From Ignisphaera sp. (GTDB taxonomy: Archaea; Thermoproteota; Thermoprotei_A; Sulfolobales; Ignisphaeraceae): 64,000 bases of DNA. Shown piece after piece: positions 34,599-43,909 of this stretch. Where the stretch lies: the NCBI GenBank assembly GCA_038831005.1, contig JAWBKZ010000001.1:124001-188000 (forward strand), read 5' to 3'. The translations under genes were made by a program, and so were the position numbers. Within the stretch, counting starts at the first letter, position 1. Every line of letters starts with the position of its first letter. Under the pieces are notes generated by a model. It was not told where the DNA came from and searched no databases. It saw only the letters and a list, made by a program, of their open reading frames with translations.

Positions 34599-35866
34599 CT
34601 CTCGATAATGCCTAGAGCCACTTTTAGTGCTGCAAGCTTGTGTTCTGTTTCTTCATATTCCATTCTAGGTTTAGAGTCGTATACAATACCTGCCCCAGCT
34701 TGTATCCTTACAAGATCTTTATATATGAAGGCGGATCTGATAGTTATAGCCATTACAGCTTCACCAGAAGATGTAAAGAATCCTACAGCTCCAGCATAAG
34801 GACCTCTTTTGTATTCTTCTAATTCTTCTATCAACTTCATTGCAAAAGGCTTTGGAGCTCCACTTACAGTTCCTGCGGGTAGCAATGCTTTCATTAAATC
34901 TATAGCATCATATCTCTTCTTCACTATACCTACAACTTTCGATACCATGTGTTGCACATGGCTGTACTTCTCTATATACATAAGTTTCTCGACCTTTACT
35001 GTACCAGGTACACATACTTTTCCAAGATCGTTTCTAGCGAGATCTACGAGCATAAGATGTTCAGCTCTATCTTTTTCTGATTTAAGAAGCTCTTCCTCAA
35101 GTACTCCATCCTCATTGTTGGTTCTTCCTCTGGGTCTTGTACCAGCTATTGGGTAAGTTTCAACAATACCTCTTCTATACGAATAGAGAAGTTCTGGACT
35201 AGCACCCAATACAACCCTGTTGCCGAATTTTATGAGGTATGTATAGGGTGATGGATTTATCTCTCTAAGATTTAGATAAAGATTAACAACATCGCCTCTA
35301 TAGGTATATCTCTGAAATCTCGATAAAACAGCCTGAAAAACATAGCCATTCTTGATGTACTTGAGAGTCTCTTCAACAGCTTCTTCAAATCTTTTACCAT
35401 CTAGCGAAGAATCATAAAATTCGACTCTCACATTTCCTCTACTGTATCCACCTCTACATTTCTCTAGTTGATAGGGATCTCCATCGATATAAATAGACCC
35501 TCTACTGTAATCATATATGGCTATGTTCATGGGCTCGAAGAACTCTACATAATTCCATTCCTCTGAATAGGGACGGAGATCCGGTATTTTCTCCCACAGT
35601 CTTACAGCATCATACCCTACGTATCCTATCAAACCTATATCTAGTGGATACATATGGTTACGTATCTCAACCTTCTTTAAACTAGTTCTAAGTTCATCAA
35701 GAACATCTTCATGGCTTCCTCTCACAGTGTTCTTAACCCCCCATACAATAATACTATAGCTTCTTTGAGCAAGATCCTCATATACAGCAAAGATCTCTTC
35801 TTCTCCATCTATACACTTTATAGCGTCTTCAATATTGGGCATGTACTTCATGTTCATTTTCTCCAT
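34595..35866 (-). CDS. trpE: Anthranilate synthase chorismate-binding subunit
   Basis: 423 residues. Conserved blocks of the chorismate-utilising fold: [49 protein letters not shown] as ([20 protein letters not shown]), [20 protein letters not shown] and [10 protein letters not shown]. With TrpG it converts chorismate to anthranilate. Several ATGs cluster at the start (35866, 35857, 35851, 35842); the first overlaps the trpF end by 13 bases. Shorter than bacterial TrpE (about 500) because the N-terminal domain is compact. Confidence 0.95.
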   Translation of the reverse strand: MEKMNMKYMPNIEDAIKCIDGEEEIFAVYEDLAQRSYSIIVWGVKNTVRGSHEDVLDELRTSLKKVEIRNHMYPLDIGLIGYVGYDAVRLWEKIPDLRPYSEEWNYVEFFEPMNIAIYDYSRGSIYIDGDPYQLEKCRGGYSRGNVRVEFYDSSLDGKRFEEAVEETLKYIKNGYVFQAVLSRFQRYTYRGDVVNLYLNLREINPSPYTYLIKFGNRVVLGASPELLYSYRRGIVETYPIAGTRPRGRTNNEDGVLEEELLKSEKDRAEHLMLVDLARNDLGKVCVPGTVKVEKLMYIEKYSHVQHMVSKVVGIVKKRYDAIDLMKALLPAGTVSGAPKPFAMKLIEELEEYKRGPYAGAVGFFTSSGEAVMAITIRSAFIYKDLVRIQAGAGIVYDSKPRMEYEETEHKLAALKVALGIIER

Positions 35867-36453
35867 TCATATACAACCTCTTTAAGCTTTCTAATCTTTT
35901 CCAAATCCTTTTTCTTGGGATGGATCTCAACACCGCTAGAGACATCTATCCATCTAGGTTCTAGCTCTAGGAACTCGTGTACATTCTCTAGAGTGATGCC
36001 TCCAGCTACTCCAGCATCCCTATGGTAATCAAGAAGAATTCTCAGTACCTTAGGATTACTGGGCACACCTTTTATTGGTGAATCAAATAGTATTAGACTG
36101 AGGTACTTTTGTACTTTCTTCAAATAGTCTAGATAGTCTAGTGATGCAGGTACATATAGTATGAACCTCTTTGTATTGTATGTTGATAGAGTCTCAATTT
36201 CACTGTCTTTTAAGATTCTATGTATCTGTATATAGTCTGCGTAACTATTAACTAATGTATCTATAGCTCCATGTACTTTAACGCTAACGATAGGTGTTGA
36301 AACTATATTCTTTAGTTTGGCTACAAATTCTTCTGATACGTATCTAGGACTTACAGGATCTGTTACAACACCTATGAAGTCTACACCTATTCTATCTATC
36401 TCTAAAGCATCGTCTAGATTAGCCACACCACATATCTTCAGCTTTATCCTCAT
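35854..36453 (-). CDS. trpF: Phosphoribosylanthranilate isomerase
   Basis: 199 residues. KLKICGVANLDDA carries the catalytic Cys near residue 8, and DVSSGVE near residue 174 carries the general-acid Asp. GGITLENV and the VAGG phosphate site are also present. Overlaps trpD by four bases and trpE by 13. Confidence 0.93.
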   Translation of the reverse strand: MRIKLKICGVANLDDALEIDRIGVDFIGVVTDPVSPRYVSEEFVAKLKNIVSTPIVSVKVHGAIDTLVNSYADYIQIHRILKDSEIETLSTYNTKRFILYVPASLDYLDYLKKVQKYLSLILFDSPIKGVPSNPKVLRILLDYHRDAGVAGGITLENVHEFLELEPRWIDVSSGVEIHPKKKDLEKIRKLKEVVYEWRK

Positions 36454-37484
36454 AGAATTTTCACCAATAGAGATCTAAATCTATCTATATCGCCATTAAT
36501 TTGAACTAATGTTTCTATTCTATCTATTAATTTTGGTAGAAGATTCTCAGCATATTCAAAACCATCCTTAAAGCTCTTGACAATATCTGCTACATATAGT
36601 GCTAAAGCTGTATTCATCTCTATAAATACTTTAGCATCTCTATCCAGACCTTTGGCAGCTCTTAAGATCCTAGTAGCAGAATCTTCAACACCAGAGACTG
36701 TGAGTCGCGTTATAGGTATACTTTCTACTCCAAAGTCATTGGGCTGTAGTGTATAGTATTCGATTCTAGATCCTTTAACTTCATACACATGTGTTAAACC
36801 CGAAGGACTTACCTCATCAATACCGGGTTCACCATGTATGACAAGTACCTTCTCGAAATCTAGACGAGCAACGGCTTGGGCTATAACATGGGCAAAAGAT
36901 TTCGAGAATACACCAATGACTTGTTTCTTGGTTCCTCCAGGGTTTGTTAAAGGACCTAACACATTGAATATTGTTCTTATCCCTAGCATCTTTCGTATTG
37001 GTGCTACTCTCTTCATGGCTGGATGGTATAGAGGCGCGAATAGGAATACAAACCCGGTTTTACTTATCAATTCTATTGCTCTATTAGGCTCTATCTCTAT
37101 CCTATATCCGAGAAATTCTAAGAGATCTGCTGAACCACTTCTACCGCTTACAGCTCTATTACCGTGTTTAGCAACAGGGTAGACAATCGATGTAAGTATT
37201 GCTGAAGATGTACTAACATTTAATGTTCCAATACCATCTCCACCTGTTCCAACAATATCTATAGCATAACTACAAGGTATCTTCAGAGACTTCATCCTCA
37301 TAGCTTTAACAAAGCCGACAATTTCATCAACAGATTCTCCTCTAATCCTTAGAGCTACAAGAAGGGCTGAAACAATAATGTCCGGTATTTCTCCATCCAT
37401 AATGCTTAGCGCTATAGACATGGAATCTTCTTCACTCAGTTTTTCTCCATTAATGAGCTTACTCAGTATTGCTCTATAGTCCAT
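36450..37484 (-). CDS. trpD: Anthranilate phosphoribosyltransferase
   Basis: About 344 residues. The PRPP and anthranilate sites are visible: DIVGTGGDGIGTLNVST, VAKHGNRAVSGRSGSADLLE, and FLFAPLYHPAMK. The start is taken at the ATG at 37484, because GAGGTG lies six bases upstream; it overlaps the trpA end by 11 bases. A frame extension to 37511 is unlikely to be translated. Confidence 0.94.
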   Translation of the reverse strand: MDYRAILSKLINGEKLSEEDSMSIALSIMDGEIPDIIVSALLVALRIRGESVDEIVGFVKAMRMKSLKIPCSYAIDIVGTGGDGIGTLNVSTSSAILTSIVYPVAKHGNRAVSGRSGSADLLEFLGYRIEIEPNRAIELISKTGFVFLFAPLYHPAMKRVAPIRKMLGIRTIFNVLGPLTNPGGTKKQVIGVFSKSFAHVIAQAVARLDFEKVLVIHGEPGIDEVSPSGLTHVYEVKGSRIEYYTLQPNDFGVESIPITRLTVSGVEDSATRILRAAKGLDRDAKVFIEMNTALALYVADIVKSFKDGFEYAENLLPKLIDRIETLVQINGDIDRFRSLLVKIL

Positions 37485-38205
37485 CCAGTACACCTCTAAC
37501 AGTTTCGACAATTCTTAATGCCTGATCTACTCCGTCATTCTCCAAAGCTTCAACAATAGCTGTGCCAATAGCAACACCATCAGCACCTGCTTCCAAAACC
37601 TTAGCTATATCGTTTATCGACAAACCGAACCCAACAACGAGAGCGTTGTTGGTGAGTCTTCTAACCCTTTTGACTAAGGCAATAGGATCTATGGGTATCG
37701 GTATACCTGTAGCAGGTCTTAAGCCATAATACAGAAATGGGTGAGTCAGTAGAGACACTTCTGCTACAAGTTTATCAGGCATAGAGGGAGAGACAAATAG
37801 TGTTACCTTTAGTCCGTGGTCTTCAACCTCTTTGACTATGTCTTGGTATCTATCGACGTAGTCTATGAGTAAGTCTGGGAAGAGAACGTAATCTATCTCA
37901 AGTGCGTGTAGATTCTCTATAAACATTCCAAGATTCTCCACATGATCATCAAGATACGTCAAAACTATTAGAGGAATATCTGTATTCTTTCGAACAGTTT
38001 TGAGCACTTCCCATATATCTACAATAGAACACTTAATACGACTATAGCTCCTCCTTATTACTGGACCATCGTATTTAGCAAATTTAGGTGGAATGCCTAT
38101 CTCAAAGAAGTCGACTCCCCTATTTCTTGCTTCCTTTAAGAATAGTAGGAACTTATCTATTGATGGAAATCCCAATGTATTATAGACTACGAGATATTTA
38201 CCCAT
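37474..38205 (-). CDS. trpA: Tryptophan synthase alpha subunit
   Basis: About 243 residues. Catalytic Glu in FFEIGIPP and Asp in KYDGPVI are both present (equivalent to Glu49 and Asp60 of the enteric enzyme). GFGLSIND and ADGVAIGTAIV form the phosphate site. The enteric SDPxADGP is replaced by PKFAKYDGP, as in other archaeal forms. GAGGTGA six bases before the ATG at 38205 sets the start. Confidence 0.93.
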   Translation of the reverse strand: MGKYLVVYNTLGFPSIDKFLLFLKEARNRGVDFFEIGIPPKFAKYDGPVIRRSYSRIKCSIVDIWEVLKTVRKNTDIPLIVLTYLDDHVENLGMFIENLHALEIDYVLFPDLLIDYVDRYQDIVKEVEDHGLKVTLFVSPSMPDKLVAEVSLLTHPFLYYGLRPATGIPIPIDPIALVKRVRRLTNNALVVGFGLSINDIAKVLEAGADGVAIGTAIVEALENDGVDQALRIVETVRGVLDGL

Positions 38206-38231
38206 ACACTCACCTCTAGATTTCTGCAAGT

Positions 38232-39521
38232 CTATTCCTTTCCGTATCTAATCATCATAGATCTGTAGTTCTCTATATCTAGTAATCCATGACCACTCAT
38301 ATTGAACAGTATGACTGGTTTTTCATTTCTTTTCTTTGCCTCTAGAGCAATATCTATGACTACTTTAGCAGCATGAGCGGATTCTGGTGCAGGTACTATT
38401 CCTTGTGTTTCTGCAAAAATTCTGGCTGCTCTATAGACATCTCTTTCGCTAATCTCAGCATACTCGATAACTCCTTCTCTAGCTAGTAAGCTTAAGCTTG
38501 GTGCTAATCCATGGTACCTCAATCCACCAGAATAGATGGGTGGTGGTATGAAGTCTTTACCTAGTGTAATCATCTTAATAAGTGGTAGAATTCCAGCAGT
38601 ATCTGGATAATCGTATGTATATACACCTTTACTAAACTTAGGTACTTCTGCTGAAGCTACAGCAATAAATCTCTTACCATTGTTTCTAAGCCCTATATAT
38701 GGATACGCTAATCCACCGAAATTACTTCCACCACCTACACAAGCTACAACTACATCAGGTTCTTCACCTACAATTTCCATCTGTTTAATACTCTCTAAAC
38801 CTATTACACTTTGATGGAGTAGAACAACATCTAGAACACTACCTATAGCATATCTGTATCTATGACTAAGCGTGTACTCTATAGCTTCGCTTATAGCTAT
38901 TCCGAGAGACCCAGGATTCTCTGGATCTCTACTAAGTATTTCTCTACCAAAGTTCGTTAATTTTGATGGACTAGGAATTACTTCTGCTCCATAGAACTCC
39001 ATGAGGGCTCTTCTACTAGGTTTATGTTCATAACTAACTCTAACCATAAACACAGTTGACAGAATTCTATACAGAGATGTAGCTAATGCAACAGCAGAAC
39101 CCCATTGGCCTGCACCTGTTTCTGTTACAATCCTTTCAATGCCTTCGATATATGCGTAATACACCTGCGGTATAGCTGTATTAATCTTGTGGGAACCTGT
39201 GGGTAGAGCACCTTCATATTTAAAGTATATCTTAGCTGATGTATCTAGATACCTCTCTAATCCTATGGCTCTATAGAGAGGTGTAGGTCTACCAACAATT
39301 CTGTATTTCTCTAGAACATCTTCGGGGATCTTTACGTATCGCTCAACTGTGAACTGCTGTTTTAAGATTTCGCTAGGCACTATTTTCTGGAGCAATTCTA
39401 TTCGTGAGGAACCATTTTCTGGATCCATTGGTGGTGGTAATGGTTTAGGTAAATCCGGTATAATATTGTACCAGTAGCTAGGTAGAATTTCATCCAGATA
39501 TCTTTTAGGTATATCTACCAT
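38232..39521 (-). CDS. trpB2: Tryptophan synthase beta subunit, TrpB2 type
   Basis: 429 residues, first gene of the trp operon. PLP lysine in [12 protein letters not shown], glycine-rich PLP phosphate site [10 protein letters not shown], and [10 protein letters not shown]. The GSHKIN (not GAHKIN) motif, the extended N-terminus with PLPPPMDPE and the length mark the TrpB2 family (TIGR01415 type as I know it). No TrpB1 is present in the operon, so this protein is presumably the partner of TrpA, as reported for some crenarchaea, rather than only an indole-salvage enzyme. Confidence 0.94.
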   Translation of the reverse strand: MVDIPKRYLDEILPSYWYNIIPDLPKPLPPPMDPENGSSRIELLQKIVPSEILKQQFTVERYVKIPEDVLEKYRIVGRPTPLYRAIGLERYLDTSAKIYFKYEGALPTGSHKINTAIPQVYYAYIEGIERIVTETGAGQWGSAVALATSLYRILSTVFMVRVSYEHKPSRRALMEFYGAEVIPSPSKLTNFGREILSRDPENPGSLGIAISEAIEYTLSHRYRYAIGSVLDVVLLHQSVIGLESIKQMEIVGEEPDVVVACVGGGSNFGGLAYPYIGLRNNGKRFIAVASAEVPKFSKGVYTYDYPDTAGILPLIKMITLGKDFIPPPIYSGGLRYHGLAPSLSLLAREGVIEYAEISERDVYRAARIFAETQGIVPAPESAHAAKVVIDIALEAKKRNEKPVILFNMSGHGLLDIENYRSMMIRYGKE

Positions 39522-39567
39522 TGGCTCATATCAATCCCCAGCCACACTTCTCTATATCTTTTCCCCT

Positions 39568-39603
39568 ATTAAAGCTTTACGTATAACGTTTATGTATAAT
39601 GTT
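39568..39603 (-). promoter_or_regulatory. trp operon promoter with tandem direct repeat
   Basis: CTTTAATA on the minus strand (39568-39575) is the best TATA candidate, giving a start near 39545 and a leader of about 24 bases before trpB2. Immediately upstream are two 10-base direct repeats, GTATAACGTT (39581-39590) and GTATAATGTT (39594-39603), with one difference and a 13-base period; they may bind a regulator. A 6-base inverted repeat AGTCTC/GAGACT follows at 39605-39618. Confidence 0.45.
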
Positions 39604-39759
39604 CAGTCTCCAGAGACTCTTCATCTAGTCAGTCTGGTCTAGGAATCATCACTCTGTACCTCTGTAGTGTTATAGCAGAATAAAAGGATCTAGACTCGAT
39701 TAATGTTACATAGATGGTTTAGTTAAAAGTATTGATTTAACCTGTACAGTATGGCACCT

Positions 39760-40545
39760 CTAGCTAGCTAGATCTTCTGAAATTACTTCCGCAAGTTTCT
39801 TGCCAGATAAAATCATAGAACTAAATATAGGACCCATTCTCGGTAATCCATATAGTGATGCAACAGACATACCAGAAACATATAGCCCTGGTATAACTCT
39901 TCCTGTTTTATCTACAACAACTTTTTCTGATAGTTCTGAATAAGCAGATTTCTCTCCACGTAGAGCTATATTTGCCTCAGGTAGTTTTCTAGCAACTATC
40001 TGCAGAACTTCTGCATCATGTCCTGTGGCATCTACAACAGCTCTAGATCTTATGAATAGAGGATCTACATGTAGACCAGACATAATTACGGCACTCCACT
40101 GAATAACAACACCCTCTATTCTAACAGGATCAGATCTATATATAACATCCTCCACATGGATTCCTTGGAATATTTTTGCACCTGCATCAATAGCTCCGAC
40201 AGCTAGTTTAGCCATAAGCTCTGAAGCATCTATAACGTAGAGGTCTTCTTCCTCATCTCTATAGAACTTTATATTGAAATCCTTTAGTATAGATAAAACC
40301 GAATTATCCACAACAACTTTGTGGAAAAGCATACCACCACCACCAATACCACCACCAAAGCTAAGTCTACGTTCAAGAACTAGAACCCGTAAACCTCTAT
40401 CAGCTAAATATTTAGCGGCAGTCATACCTGAAGGACCTGCACCTACTATAACGACATCAGTATTACTCAAATCTAGCCATTCCTTCATTGTATTTCTAAC
40501 TATAGCTCTAGTTATCCTTACTTCAAGAGATCTAGGAATAGACAT
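39760..40545 (-). CDS. thi4: Thiamine thiazole synthase, sulfide-dependent Thi4 type
   Basis: 261 residues. Rossmann FAD/NAD loop VVIVGAGPSGMTAA (about 31-44), then GGGIGGGGMLF, and late GMSVASLYGLPRMGPIF. At the position of the sulfur-donating cysteine of yeast Thi4 this protein has His159 (GLHVDP), as in methanogen Thi4, which uses free sulfide catalytically instead of destroying itself. It builds the thiazole half of thiamine. No riboswitch-like structure is evident in the short upstream region. Confidence 0.92.
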   Translation of the reverse strand: MSIPRSLEVRITRAIVRNTMKEWLDLSNTDVVIVGAGPSGMTAAKYLADRGLRVLVLERRLSFGGGIGGGGMLFHKVVVDNSVLSILKDFNIKFYRDEEEDLYVIDASELMAKLAVGAIDAGAKIFQGIHVEDVIYRSDPVRIEGVVIQWSAVIMSGLHVDPLFIRSRAVVDATGHDAEVLQIVARKLPEANIALRGEKSAYSELSEKVVVDKTGRVIPGLYVSGMSVASLYGLPRMGPIFSSMILSGKKLAEVISEDLAS

Positions 40546-40692
40546 AAGTCTAACCCAATGTCTTATCTAGGATTCAGTATACATTTGCTGAAACTTAAAG
40601 ATAATAACTTTAACTCATATAACAGGACAGAAGGATAAGCTATATCAAAGCATGTCAATAATAATGCAGAAGCTATAGAGATAGATGAAAAA

Positions 40693-41001
40693 TTATGTTG
40701 ATTGAGAAAGCTCTTCCTCAGTCTTCCTTCTTTTTACAGCTCTATCGAATAATATCCAATTACGGTACCATTCATCATTCTCTTTTTTAAGAAGTTCGAG
40801 AATTATCTTTGTAAGCTCTTTAGCGCTAACCTCTTCTTTACCTTCTGATATAAGTTTAGCTGTAACGAATGTAGCAATTCTCCGAGCAGCATCTAAGGTA
40901 GCGCCAGCCTTTAAGCAAGAAACAACAATCTTTTCGTATACATATGGCTCTTTACTACCATCTCTCTTAATAACAAGTATCTGGGGCATCCATACAATCA
41001 T
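40693..41001 (-). CDS. Stand-alone ATP-cone domain protein
   Basis: About 102 residues, almost entirely an ATP-cone: ILVIKRDGSKEPYVYEKIV, SCLKAGATLDAARRIATFV, VSAKELTKIILELL and WILFDRAVKRR. ATP-cones sense ATP/dATP at the N-terminus of ribonucleotide reductases and in NrdR. Here the domain is alone, without the NrdR zinc ribbon or any enzyme part, so it may act as a separate nucleotide-sensing regulator. The ATG at 41001 follows GGGTG by six bases; an ATG at 40989 is also possible. Confidence 0.82.
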   Translation of the reverse strand: MIVWMPQILVIKRDGSKEPYVYEKIVVSCLKAGATLDAARRIATFVTAKLISEGKEEVSAKELTKIILELLKKENDEWYRNWILFDRAVKRRKTEEELSQST

Positions 41002-41376
41002 TATCTGCACCCATATTCAGTATGTAGATACCTAGAAGAGAATATAAATATTTATCAGAATAGAACATATAGTATGCAAAGCACTAAAGGTACTATAACA
41101 TGATTGAGTATCTATATTGCTGGTCTAAAAACTCTCTACATGTATCACCTATATTGTATAGCCGACCAAGCTAGACATATCAAGCGTATCAATGATTTGT
41201 AGCTATTTCTATGTTCAATACATCCCTAAACCTACTTAATCTTGAGCTACAGTAATTCTGCTCCTTATTTACATGAATAATATCGGGATAGGATCTACAT
41301 ACATTAGGAGGCGTGCAGATCTAGATGTAAAAATGTTAATGAAATTATAGTATTTTTAGATGCGGTACTCGGCATT
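41002..41376. other. Gap of about 375 bases
   Basis: Holds the ATP-cone gene promoter on the minus strand (AT-rich TATA region at 41041-41055, expected start near 41020). The remaining 300 bases behind glutamate synthase show no gene, RNA or clear repeat. Confidence 0.5.
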
Positions 41377-42981
41377 CTATTTGGTGAGTATAGACTCGAA
41401 TAATTCTTTATCTACTTCATCTGTCATCGATATACCGGTTACTTTTGCAGCTCTTTCTGTTAATGATGTTAGATCTGATCGATCTAGCAGATCTAATCGA
41501 TATTTTCTCTGTCCAACCATGAGGATCTTTATACCTGTTGCGATTTTTAAGAAGTACGTGTAAAGTCCAGCAGCACCTGTTTCTATTAATTTCTCTAAGT
41601 TTTGTGCGCCATATCTTCCTACAAGCTCATATGTCGATGCAAAGAATGATTCTGGTTTAGATCCGTATCTCTCGACAAAATTCTGTGGAAGTGCATTTTT
41701 CTTAGAGAGTTCTATGAAGTATCTAGATTTCATAACGGCAAGTATTGGTGCTCTAGCCATTGCTACAGCTTTTATATAGGGTTTGTCACCGAAATTGCTC
41801 ATTGCTATAGCTTTAACTATTTGATGTTCATTAGAGAATCCTCCAGCCATAGCTATGTCTGGTATATGCATACCCTTCTTTTTCATTATTTCACAGGCCT
41901 TCAATACCCATGCTTCTAGATATATTGTTGGTACACCGCTTTCGTTCATCATGGGTACCGGAGACATGCCTGTTCCACCTCCAGCACCATCGAATGTAAT
42001 GGCATCTGCTTTAGCTTGTGCTGCAATCTTCATCACGAATGCGATGTCTATAGGTCTGTAGCATCCTGTCTTTATCCATATCTTTTTGACTCCCATAGAT
42101 CTCAATAGATCTATTCTCTCCAAGAAGTGTTGAGGATCTGGTTTACCTATCCTGCTATGTCTTTCAAAACTCTTCACTATGCCTAGCTTGAATGCTTCTT
42201 GGACGCTCTTGTCTTCAGGATCAGGGATGACTATGTATCCTCTTTTCTTTAGCTCTATAGCTCTCTCAAGATCTCTTACTCTAACTTCACCACCTATGGA
42301 TTTAGCTCCTTGTCCAAACTTCTTCTCTATGATATTTACCTCTAGCTTTGATGCGGCATAGATATCCACACCCATTGTCTCATCTTCTATATTGTTCTGG
42401 ACAGCTATATCACCGTACTTTCCATCCCAAAGCTCTCTATACGTCTTAACTCTGAACTCTAGATCCTTAGAGTACACCACTTGATTGTTAGAGAATATAG
42501 CTTCCTTATCCATTCCGCAAACATTTTCGCCTACAACAATAGCTGTACCAGATATAGCGGCACCTATAGCAAGTCCTTCCCAATTCTTTTTAGCTACATC
42601 AGTAGAGCCTAGAGCTGCAATGAATACAGGTAGCTTGAGATTTACGTTACCATAGCTGGTAGACACATCAGCTTTCTCGAAAATCATTTCCTCTGGAATA
42701 GGCTCAATACCAAAGACTTCTGAGAGTCTTGGTATAAGCTGTAGATCAGACCAATCAAGTCCAAAGTCTTTATTGGCTGCAGCTGTACTCAATCCAAATT
42801 CTTCTGGCTCAGGATATAGAACCTCTCTTCCTCTAATAGCTGATTTACCTACTTCACATAGTATAGGGCAATTATATACACATAGTGCACAAAGACCACT
42901 TATAGGCGTTATATCTGGAACTCTTGTTCTAGTGCCGGATAACACACTACTGTTTTCTGTTGGTAATTTCTTTTCCGGCAT
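41377..42981 (-). CDS. FMN-dependent glutamate synthase domain protein
   Basis: 534 residues. Residues 80-500 match the FMN-binding (alpha-2-like) domain of glutamate synthase: IAALGSTDVAKKNWEGLA, KIWIKTGCYRPIDIAF, ADAITFDGAGGGTGMSP and DIAMAGGFSNE. The amidotransferase domain of bacterial GltB is absent, so ammonia or a separate glutaminase must supply nitrogen. The N-terminus has four cysteines (31, 34, 38, 42; CALCVYNCPILC) that can hold an iron-sulfur cluster. A TATA box at 43013-43022 places transcription only about ten bases before the ATG. Confidence 0.88.
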   Translation of the reverse strand: MPEKKLPTENSSVLSGTRTRVPDITPISGLCALCVYNCPILCEVGKSAIRGREVLYPEPEEFGLSTAAANKDFGLDWSDLQLIPRLSEVFGIEPIPEEMIFEKADVSTSYGNVNLKLPVFIAALGSTDVAKKNWEGLAIGAAISGTAIVVGENVCGMDKEAIFSNNQVVYSKDLEFRVKTYRELWDGKYGDIAVQNNIEDETMGVDIYAASKLEVNIIEKKFGQGAKSIGGEVRVRDLERAIELKKRGYIVIPDPEDKSVQEAFKLGIVKSFERHSRIGKPDPQHFLERIDLLRSMGVKKIWIKTGCYRPIDIAFVMKIAAQAKADAITFDGAGGGTGMSPVPMMNESGVPTIYLEAWVLKACEIMKKKGMHIPDIAMAGGFSNEHQIVKAIAMSNFGDKPYIKAVAMARAPILAVMKSRYFIELSKKNALPQNFVERYGSKPESFFASTYELVGRYGAQNLEKLIETGAAGLYTYFLKIATGIKILMVGQRKYRLDLLDRSDLTSLTERAAKVTGISMTDEVDKELFESILTK

Positions 42982-43304
42982 ATTCTCACACGAACTTTGG
43001 CGCTAGGGTTGAGTTTAAAAATTTTTATGGTCTTTAAACAAGAATATACATGTATAAAATTAATAAATTGAACCAGTTACTTGTTGTTCAGTAGATAAGC
43101 TTCTGAAAGATATTGATAAGATGCAACACTAATTCAGAACTTCATAATTCTTCCTAGGTACTGAAGCTAGAACTAGACTACCGTACAGCTGTTGGGTACA
43201 GCGTTAGTGATAATAATTACTGGATGTTTAATTCTAATTTTAACGTCTTATGTATATATAAATCCTATAAATCCAGGTTATAATAGCCCAATGTGGTGAT
43301 TTTG
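42982..43304. other. Intergenic region between gltB-like gene and purE
   Basis: Divergent promoter region. Minus-strand TATA (TTTTTAAAC) at 43013-43022 for glutamate synthase; plus-strand TATATATAA at 43254-43262 for purE, with GGTGA five bases before its ATG. Between them I see only a GTACAGC repeated twice (43184-43190 and 43197-43203). Confidence 0.55.
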
Positions 43305-43778
43305 ATGCCTAAGGTAGCTGTTATCATGGGTAGTAAGAGTGATTGGGAGTATATGAAGGAAGCTGTAGAGCTACTTAAACAGTTCGATATAGAGGTTGTG
43401 ATAAAGGTTCTTTCAGCACATAGAACACCTGAAGCTACATTTGATTTTGCTAAAAATGCTGCTGAAAATGGTGTAGAGGTTATAATCGCTGGTGCAGGTG
43501 GAGCAGCTCATTTGCCTGGAGTGGTTGCAGCTTTAACGCATCTACCTGTGATAGGAGTACCTATACCTTCAAAACATCTAAATGGATTAGATTCACTCTT
43601 ATCTATTGTTCAAATGCCTCCTGGTGTACCAGTAGCAACAGTTGGTATAGGTGGTGCGAAGAATGCAGCACTTCTTGCTCTACGTGTACTTAGTCTAAAG
43701 TATCCCGAGATTGTAGCGAAACTTAAAAGATATGTAGAAGATATGAAGAAGGAGGTTCTGTCTATAAAGCTTGAATAG
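43305..43778 (+). CDS. purE: N5-carboxyaminoimidazole ribonucleotide mutase, PurE class I
   Basis: About 157 residues. GSKSDWEYM, the catalytic-loop [21 protein letters not shown] and [19 protein letters not shown] are hallmark PurE motifs; the SAHRTP histidine and the long [10 protein letters not shown] segment point to class I, which works on N5-CAIR made by PurK. No purK is nearby. The ATG at 43305 is chosen over a GTG at 43293 because GGTGA lies just upstream. Confidence 0.95.
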   Translation: MPKVAVIMGSKSDWEYMKEAVELLKQFDIEVVIKVLSAHRTPEATFDFAKNAAENGVEVIIAGAGGAAHLPGVVAALTHLPVIGVPIPSKHLNGLDSLLSIVQMPPGVPVATVGIGGAKNAALLALRVLSLKYPEIVAKLKRYVEDMKKEVLSIKLE

Positions 43779-43909
43779 ATTGTCTAGAATATAGAGCATT
43801 ACGTGTCTAAAAATATTTTAATCGATATCATTTTAATTTTATTAGTATATGTTATGGATACAATGTCACATAGCTTCATGTTGTGGTCTGTTACGGGGGC
43901 TTGATCCCT

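Noticed and set aside
34809-35156. 115-codon plus-strand frame inside trpE
   Set aside because: Antisense shadow of trpE, which shows every conserved block of its family.
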